DNA of 64,000 nt. Origin: Synaphobranchus kaupii. Lineage: Eukaryota > Chordata > Actinopteri > Anguilliformes > Synaphobranchidae. The notes under the pieces were generated by a model, which saw only the letters and a program-made list of their open reading frames with translations, was not told where the DNA came from and ran no database searches. The position numbers and the translations under genes were made by a program. Numbering within the stretch: position 1 is the first letter of the stretch; each line of letters begins with the position of its first letter. Below, in pieces: positions 60,390 to 64,000 of the stretch. Location: positions 66,611,027 through 66,675,026 of the forward strand of contig CM056378.1 of NCBI GenBank assembly GCA_029718625.1. Reading direction: 5' to 3'.

Positions 60390-60404
60390 CCTTACGTCGC
60401 CAAA
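60390..60404 (-). other. Primer-binding-site-like sequence of the Mag-type element
   Basis: On the minus strand TTTGGCGACGTAAGG links LTR and gag ATG. TGGCGACG followed, after a 2-nt insertion, by AGGATGG resembles the complement of a tRNA-Ser(GCT) 3' end (from memory). If right, the gag start codon lies within the site. Confidence 0.5.
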
Positions 60405-60564
60405 TGTTACGTTAGATAGATTGACTCGGACACACGCTTTTAATTCACAACAACTCTGCTTTACTTCGTCATGCCACACTTCTCACAACGCACTCACGCA
60501 CACTCATGATAACGTATCTACGTCTTACGTGCCAGTCTCTTAAAGGCATAGACTGGACATAACA
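60405..60564 (-). repeat. 5' LTR of the Mag-type element
   Basis: 160 bp, identical to the 3' copy, unusually short for an LTR. No TATA box was obvious. Confidence 0.95.
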
Positions 60565-60662
60565 ACGGTATAGGAATTTCGGTCGCTGCATTTCTGGTTC
60601 GTACGAAGAGGAAACGCAGCAAGTCCGGTTATAAAATTTAGGACTAGATTGGTTTTCTCTTT

Positions 60663-60716
60663 CATTACATTACATTATAGGCATTTAGCAGACGCTCTTA
60701 TCCAGAGCGACTTACA
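60663..60716. repeat. LINE/SINE tail-like motif
   Basis: GGCATTTAGCAGACGCTCTT then ATCCAGAGCGACTTACA is the widespread fish L2/SINE tail motif in the inverse sense. It lies inside the Gypsy LTR. Confidence 0.6.
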
Positions 60717-61129
60717 CAACTTCTTATTACATTTATTCATTCATACAGCTTTCCTTTCCAATCTTTCTTTATCCTTTATTCTTTTCACCTGTTGCCAGTT
60801 GTTCAGCTCTTTTTCCACAAGAGCTTTGGCTAACAGGTATTTTATATTCTTTTCCTTCATTCGTTTTATCGAGTTTTGTTTTGTTTCACCACCTCTTGTT
60901 ACGCCTAATTATTTAGTGCGTGAGGATATTTTGTTAGTTATTCTCGCTGTTTATCGAGATCGCCTCAGTTTTCGGAGGTTGCTTTGTTTTACATTGTGCT
61001 AGGGAAGTTTTGCTCCCGATCCTGTGTTATCTCAGTCGTGGTGCGGCTACTTCCGCATTTTGTGGCGAATCTCTCTAGATACGCTTTTAGAAATCCTTAT
61101 CGGTTGCGTTTGGTTCTCCGAACCTTACA

Positions 61130-61660
61130 CTCCCCCTTACACATATATTCTGCATAGTTGTAGATATGGGGTCCAAATAGGCCAAAAAATGGCCGCTATC
61201 ATGGGGGTTGGAACCCTTTATATCTGGCTTATTTTTGTGCAATCCTCAAGTAGGATTTACTGTTATAAATAGCCTAGGTGGGCGAGTTACTAAATTCTTT
61301 GCAAATGATAAGAGGTTCAATTAGGCTTTAACATTATAATCTATAGGCTATTTTATTTTATTAAAAAGAGCACAATATTTAGCAGTGTGTGACAATTTCT
61401 TATAAATGTGTAGCTTCTAGACATTAGGCTTTATCAATTTATTGGATCAAACAGATTGCAATACAGCCAAAATTGTGATCTTTTCTACACATTGCAGTTT
61501 ATTGTAGTTGATACCGACCATAATAAAATCAAAATCAAATCTTGATCAGCCGTGGGTTCAGCTCACAGCAATAAAAATAGAATCAGGACGCCCACCCCTT
61601 CTCTCCTCCCTTTCTTCACTATATTAATCACGTTTCTTTCAAGCATATCAAAAGTTCTAA
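61130..61660. other. No gene recognised
   Basis: AT-rich sequence after the Gypsy LTR; no repeat or coding feature supported. Confidence 0.45.
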
Positions 61661-61661
61661 T

Positions 61662-62390
61662 CAGTCCGTCCAGGATTTTGCGATGTCGCGATCGCAACTA
61701 TTAACGCAAAATCAATGAAACTCCGCAAAAGTTGCCAGAGCGTGCATTTATTTCCAATCACCGCAACTTTCCCGCGAAAAATGGTCAAATTGTTGTGTTA
61801 CAAGCCCGGCTCGAAGAACACAAATGATTTCAAACACAAATAGGCAACTTACAAAATGTTTTTATTGAAATATCTCCTCATAAAGCAGGGTCAGTTTCTC
61901 TGTCATTACTGAGCGTAAAAATGGTTTCATAATAAAAGCGCGTTTGGGTTCTGCTGTCACGAGTCTCCGTGTTTACACATACTACTTCCGCGTATCACAC
62001 TAGAACAAACAGAATTACTCCAAGAATTACTCCACGTTAACTGTGATTTTCAGGTCCAAAAAAATAAGTTTCACATTTCAATTTAAAACAAAACATTTTT
62101 GTTATATTGAGCCTTTTTTTAATGGTTCGGCCTACTCAAGCTCCATAATATTTCCAGTTGTGTTATACCTACAGTACTGTTTCAGTCTCACTGAACTTAT
62201 ATTACATATGATTTTTTATTGAATTACATATTTATTTTTGAAATCACAATTTTTATTTGCAACTTTCACTAATTACCGCAACTTCATCGCAACAAACACA
62301 CACAAAACATTGCACTTTTCATGCTCCAATCAAGTATTTTAGGCCGCAACAATCACAAAAAAACTCAGTGAGATCCTGTTGGGACTGTAT
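61662..62390. mobile_element. Possible non-autonomous DNA transposon
   Basis: CAGTCCGTCCAGGATTTTGC at the left and GATCCTGTTGGGACTG at the right form weak inverted ends, and CGCAAC-rich words occur near both. No target duplication was seen. Confidence 0.35.
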
Positions 62391-63240
62391 CATACCCATT
62401 CAGCTGGCAAGCTATAGCGCTTTCAAATGCTTCAAACCGTCTGTAAATAGTTAAGTTATTCACTCATACACTTCTAGTCCGTAAAGGACATAGATCTCGG
62501 GACATAGGCTAATAATATGAACAAGGCTAATATCAACAGCAATGATAATATTTAATTGGTAACCTGGATCAAATTGCCTATAAATAAAAGCTAATAAAAG
62601 CCTTTCACGGTTAATTTCTCAGATCACTAGGAACATCTCCAAATTAAAAATAATAAAGAAATAGCCTACTGGACAAGTCTCATAGGGTCAGACCAAGTTA
62701 TTTCAATGACGATTTGCTGATTTTGCATGCTTTTGCATGGTCTCAAAGTGTTCTCATATTATTTTCACACAATTCTTGTCCATCCAAATGAATAAGGCTG
62801 AACTTTGGTCATGATACTTTTCATAGTTGTAGAGATAGAGGCATCCAAATAGTTGAGTGTATTTCAGGAAATAAAATAAATTAAAAAAAATTATTTCACA
62901 GAACTCATATGTATCAAAATGCTAATGCTGCCATCTATACAGGGCATTGTCAGGTAAGTGAGAACTAGATAAAATGTGTATTATCTGAACCCAGCGGTTC
63001 CAGCAGTCAATACCCTTGTTAAAACGTTCGGCACTCTGAATACTGAACACAAGCGATATTGCGTGCTAGAACCCCTCACTTAACCTACATTCAAAATAAG
63101 TTTTACGTGATTTAATTTTATTATTATTATTAAAAATTACAATCATCAATTAAATCGCCAAATTCGTTAATAGGTAAGTCGAACAGTAACCTGGTGGATC
63201 AACCAACAAGCCAAAACAAAGTCTAAATCAGGTCTTGAGA
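62391..63240. other. No gene recognised
   Basis: AT-rich sequence with no supported feature. Confidence 0.45.
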
Positions 63241-63499
63241 TTAAATAATTTTATTAAATGGAAAACAGTCAATTATAATAATGACTGTAAATCATACATT
63301 CACTAAGGAACGTATGGCTGACTACTTATAATTTACAAAAGGGAAGGCATTAAACCAGACATTAATTTGAATATACCAGAAAAGAGATAAGCCAAAAATT
63401 GCCAAAATTATTTACCCTCCAGCTGAACAGGAACAAAAGGAAACGCACAAGGAACAAAAAATAATGACTTCTTCACCAAACAAACTCCAAACTGACTAA

Positions 63500-64000
63500 A
63501 TTCTTTTTCTGCGGTACACTCATAAAGTACCTTGACAGGGAGGGGATCCATGCCCTGATTGGGTTAAGGTGTGGGGAGGGGGGGGAGAGGGGTCATTTAT
63601 GACAAAGACTGGCTTATCTTTGATGTTGGTGGGGGGTAAGTGAGGGAGAGAGAGACAGAGAGTGACAGAGAGTGACAGAGATAGATAGAAGGGGGGGGGG
63701 GGGTACTTATATATATCTAAATATTAGATATCCTACATCCCTCTCTTGTAAGAATAGGTGCATGCACCTGCTAAAAACGTATTCTTACATCACCAAATAG
63801 GAATCACATTACACATTTGAACATTGAAGATGCAGTTACCTGCTAACAACAAAAACAACTGTCCAAATGGTTCACCAACCATTTTTAAAACATTTAGTCC
63901 ATGCCCAGTTTAATAGTCCCTTTGTGATCTGCTGGCCAGCAGATATATGGACACACTGACGTATAGATAGATATCTCTATTAGACACTCTTTTGTGTCGC
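63500..64000 (-). mobile_element. Element G-related sequence, cut by the window end
   Basis: On the minus strand, 64000-63855 matches 28870-29037 and 63740-63690 matches 27370-27420 of element G. The phrase CTGCTGGCCAGCAGATCACA is shared. G runs and GAGAGTGACA repeats lie at 63570-63705. A palindromic stretch (AGGTGCATGCACCT) is at 63750-63775. Read on the minus strand, the internal 3' end is followed by the terminal-repeat-like part, as expected at the 3' end of an LTR element. Confidence 0.5.

Larger units (their letters stand above)
57439..60564 (-). mobile_element. Mag-type Ty3/Gypsy retrotransposon, young, lacking RT and RNase H
   Basis: 3126 bp on the minus strand. The two 160-bp LTRs (57439-57598 and 60405-60564) start TG and end CA and are identical. 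The host sequence ACGGT is duplicated on both sides (57434-57438 and 60565-60569). The order is 5' LTR, primer-binding-site-like sequence, gag-protease, integrase, polypurine tract, 3' LTR. The region between protease and integrase, normally about 2 kb of reverse transcriptase and RNase H, is missing. Identical LTRs and a perfect duplication mean a very recent insertion, so the deleted form was probably copied by enzymes of an intact relative. Confidence 0.93.
57216..61129 (+). mobile_element. Ty3/Gypsy 3' LTR, split by a nested element
   Basis: A polypurine tract (AGAAGGGGGG) precedes TGTCATGGTTATTTGC at 57216. The sequence breaks at 57438, resumes after the nested element, and a plausible end is CCGAACCTTACA at 61129. 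Without the insert the LTR is about 785 bp. A TATA box TATAAATA is at 57362-57369. The internal region upstream is not recognisable, so this is probably the 3' LTR of a truncated copy. No flanking duplication was seen. Confidence 0.55.

Overview
The window looks like intergenic or intronic DNA from a teleost fish. The support is a recognisable synapsin I exon with fish-like composition, the inverted repeats of fish Tc1-like transposons, hAT elements with 8-bp target duplications, Ty3/Gypsy elements of the Mag type, and an endogenous retrovirus. The background is AT-rich and full of words such as TAGGCTA and AACGTTAG. No bacterial-style genes, rRNA or CRISPR arrays were seen.

Host genes: only one exon is assigned with confidence, the Pro/Gln-rich domain-D exon of synapsin I on the minus strand (13502-14114), with good splice sites and an exact phase. 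Two weaker minus-strand exon candidates of an unrecognised gene lie at 718-1109 and 1310-1913. I could not find the neighbouring synapsin exons.

Everything else recognised is mobile DNA, often nested. From left to right: a 4.45-kb hAT element (5315-9769) holding copy 1 of a ~3-kb repeat called here family A; fragments of a Tc1 and of a repeat called C; a hAT MITE with 8-bp TSD (11231-11962); a foldback element (12473-13300); the synapsin exon with a TTAA-flanked MITE 52 bp upstream of its acceptor (14167-14773); repeat B copy 1 (15091-16195); a gutted Gypsy element (16640-18270); family A copy 2, split by a gag-only endogenous retrovirus (20030-26035); an unidentified element G (27370-29037); family A copy 3, split by a nearly intact Tc1 transposon (30327-31857); and repeat B copy 2, split by a solo LTR (33517-34273).

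From 35 to 46 kb: a Tc1 fragment and a Tc1 element both fused to repeat C, tandem repeat F in two blocks, a 40-bp-arm hairpin, a GC-tipped hAT element (40540-41574), the 3' end of another hAT transposase (43541-44567), and an LTR-like segment (45478-46090). From 47 to 64 kb: a Harbinger-like MITE (47284-48130), a long CT/CA microsatellite, repeat C and B copies, a Gypsy gag-protease remnant (54220-54945), and a Gypsy LTR (57216-61129). That LTR is interrupted by a young 3.1-kb Mag-type element (57439-60564), which keeps gag, protease and integrase but has lost reverse transcriptase and RNase H.

The nesting gives a relative chronology. The hAT predates A copy 1. A copies 2 and 3 predate the retrovirus and the Tc1. 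The Gypsy LTR predates the Mag-type element, whose LTRs are identical, making it the youngest dated insertion. Family A is the best candidate for something not yet described. It has inverted ~265-bp arms at its head, a perfect 16-bp GC-rich stem-loop, and a tRNA-like pol III promoter, all kept in three copies.
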